In this document: in pieces, positions 4,773 through 5,170 of the stretch
Layout of the letters: each line of letters starts with the position of its first letter
How positions within the stretch are numbered: the first letter of the stretch is position 1
Assembly (NCBI GenBank): GCA_050945815.1
Contig: JBMNTQ010000149.1
Location: forward strand, 1 to 5,170
Source: JBMNTQ01 sp050945815
Lineage (GTDB): Bacteria; Bacillota; Clostridia; Christensenellales; JBMNTQ01
Length of the DNA: 5,170 bases
Direction of reading: 5' to 3'
Program-made: the position numbers and the translations under genes
The notes under the pieces: generated by a model
Seen by the model: the letters and a program-made list of their open reading frames with translations, nothing else
Told to the model about the DNA's origin: nothing
Databases searched by the model: none

Positions 4773-5170
4773 TTAGATTGTTATGACGCTGCCTGCTGAT
4801 AGATAATCAATGTTATCGCCCATAGCAGATTTCAGTCTTTCATAGGCTTCTATGCCTGTACAATGACCGGTATAAAACTTTGCTTTTGTACCCAGAAGGT
4901 GTTTAGCAATCCTATCTATCGTGTCAGAGTCCTCATTTCCGCCGGAACGGCTGGAAAGATGGAATCCACCTATCACATAGTCGGGCATCCGTCCTTTGAG
5001 TGCGTGAAAATGTTCAAGTATATTTATGATGCCATTATGAGCGCAGCCTGTCACCAATAGAGTCTTTCCGTCTTCCTCTATCACGATATTTTGTTCATGA
5101 GCAAAGGTGTCCTCTACTGTTTGCCCCTTATGCTCCGTGAGTAATCCACTATTTGATTTTGGGCATGGCT
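4773..5170 (-). CDS. Metallo-beta-lactamase-fold hydrolase, C-terminal part (start beyond window)
   Basis: About 131 residues are visible. The frame stays open through the right edge, so the start lies outside; the GTG at 5084 is internal. Visible family marks are TLLVTGCAHNG, YVIGGFHLSS and FYTGHCTG. They match the MBL-fold group annotated as 7,8-dihydropterin-6-methyl-4-(ribofuranosyl)aminobenzene-phosphate synthase-like hydrolases (MJ0301/TM0207 type), where His/Asp residues in these segments hold two metal ions. The HxHxDH motif would lie in the missing N-terminal half. Methanopterin synthesis is unlikely to be its job in a Firmicute, and the substrate is unknown. The stop is 17 nt before the Mrp ATG, with the Mrp ribosome site in the gap. 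This gene therefore leads the visible operon. Confidence 0.88.
   Translation of the reverse strand, partial: PCPKSNSGLLTEHKGQTVEDTFAHEQNIVIEEDGKTLLVTGCAHNGIINILEHFHALKGRMPDYVIGGFHLSSRSGGNEDSDTIDRIAKHLLGTKAKFYTGHCTGIEAYERLKSAMGDNIDYLSAGSVITI

Noticed and set aside
4773..5084. GTG at 5084 as the true start of the MBL-fold gene
   Set aside because: The frame stays open to the window edge, and the fragment from 5084 would lack the N-terminal metal-binding half, so the start must be further upstream.

Overview
The window looks like a piece of a low-to-mid GC Firmicute chromosome, most likely a Clostridia anaerobe. The reasons are strong GGAGG ribosome sites before nearly every gene, a TnpX/TndX-like large serine recombinase remnant, and anaerobe-type genes: a polyferredoxin membrane protein, a CGGC-domain protein and a Mrp/NifX pair. 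Genus cannot be read from the sequence.

Left third (1-1202), mobile-element debris and gene-poor DNA. A possible gene tail (1-80, +) is followed by a strongly structured non-coding stretch (82-257) with three successive hairpins, the last an 18-bp stem. Next, on the minus strand, is only the C-terminal part of a large serine recombinase (421-789). Its homology stops where three ATGACACGA direct repeats begin (790-857), which suggests that another element disrupted it. The stretch 832-1202 has no credible gene, but it holds a good terminator hairpin (921-947) and small palindromes.

Middle (1203-2984), a redox-type module. A NapH-like membrane 4Fe-4S protein (1608-2237, -) and a small cupin (1203-1517, -) form a probable operon, divergent from a Crp/Fnr-family regulator (2322-2984, +). 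The 84-bp divergent gap contains one perfect palindrome, GTGTTAC-N4-GTAACAC. It sits at exactly -41.5 of the predicted membrane-protein promoter, the class II activator position. It also lies at about +5 to +22 of the predicted regulator promoter, an autorepression position. A 32-bp imperfect direct repeat (26/32 identical) flanks the whole module, at 1131-1162 and 3076-3107.

Right third (3132-5170), a metal/Fe-S cofactor cluster, all on the minus strand. In transcription order it is an MBL-fold hydrolase (partial, enters from the right edge), a Mrp/NBP35-type P-loop ATPase with a four-cysteine N-terminal tail, a NifX/ORP-like cofactor-binding protein with a Cys/His tail, and a CGGC-domain protein with its own probable promoter. 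The first three genes are tightly packed (17-nt and 1-nt gaps). Mrp ATPases next to NifX-like proteins recall the orange-protein (ORP) gene neighbourhood of Desulfovibrio. The likely theme is anaerobic handling of a metal or Fe-S cofactor, possibly tied to the redox module next door, but the substrate is unknown.
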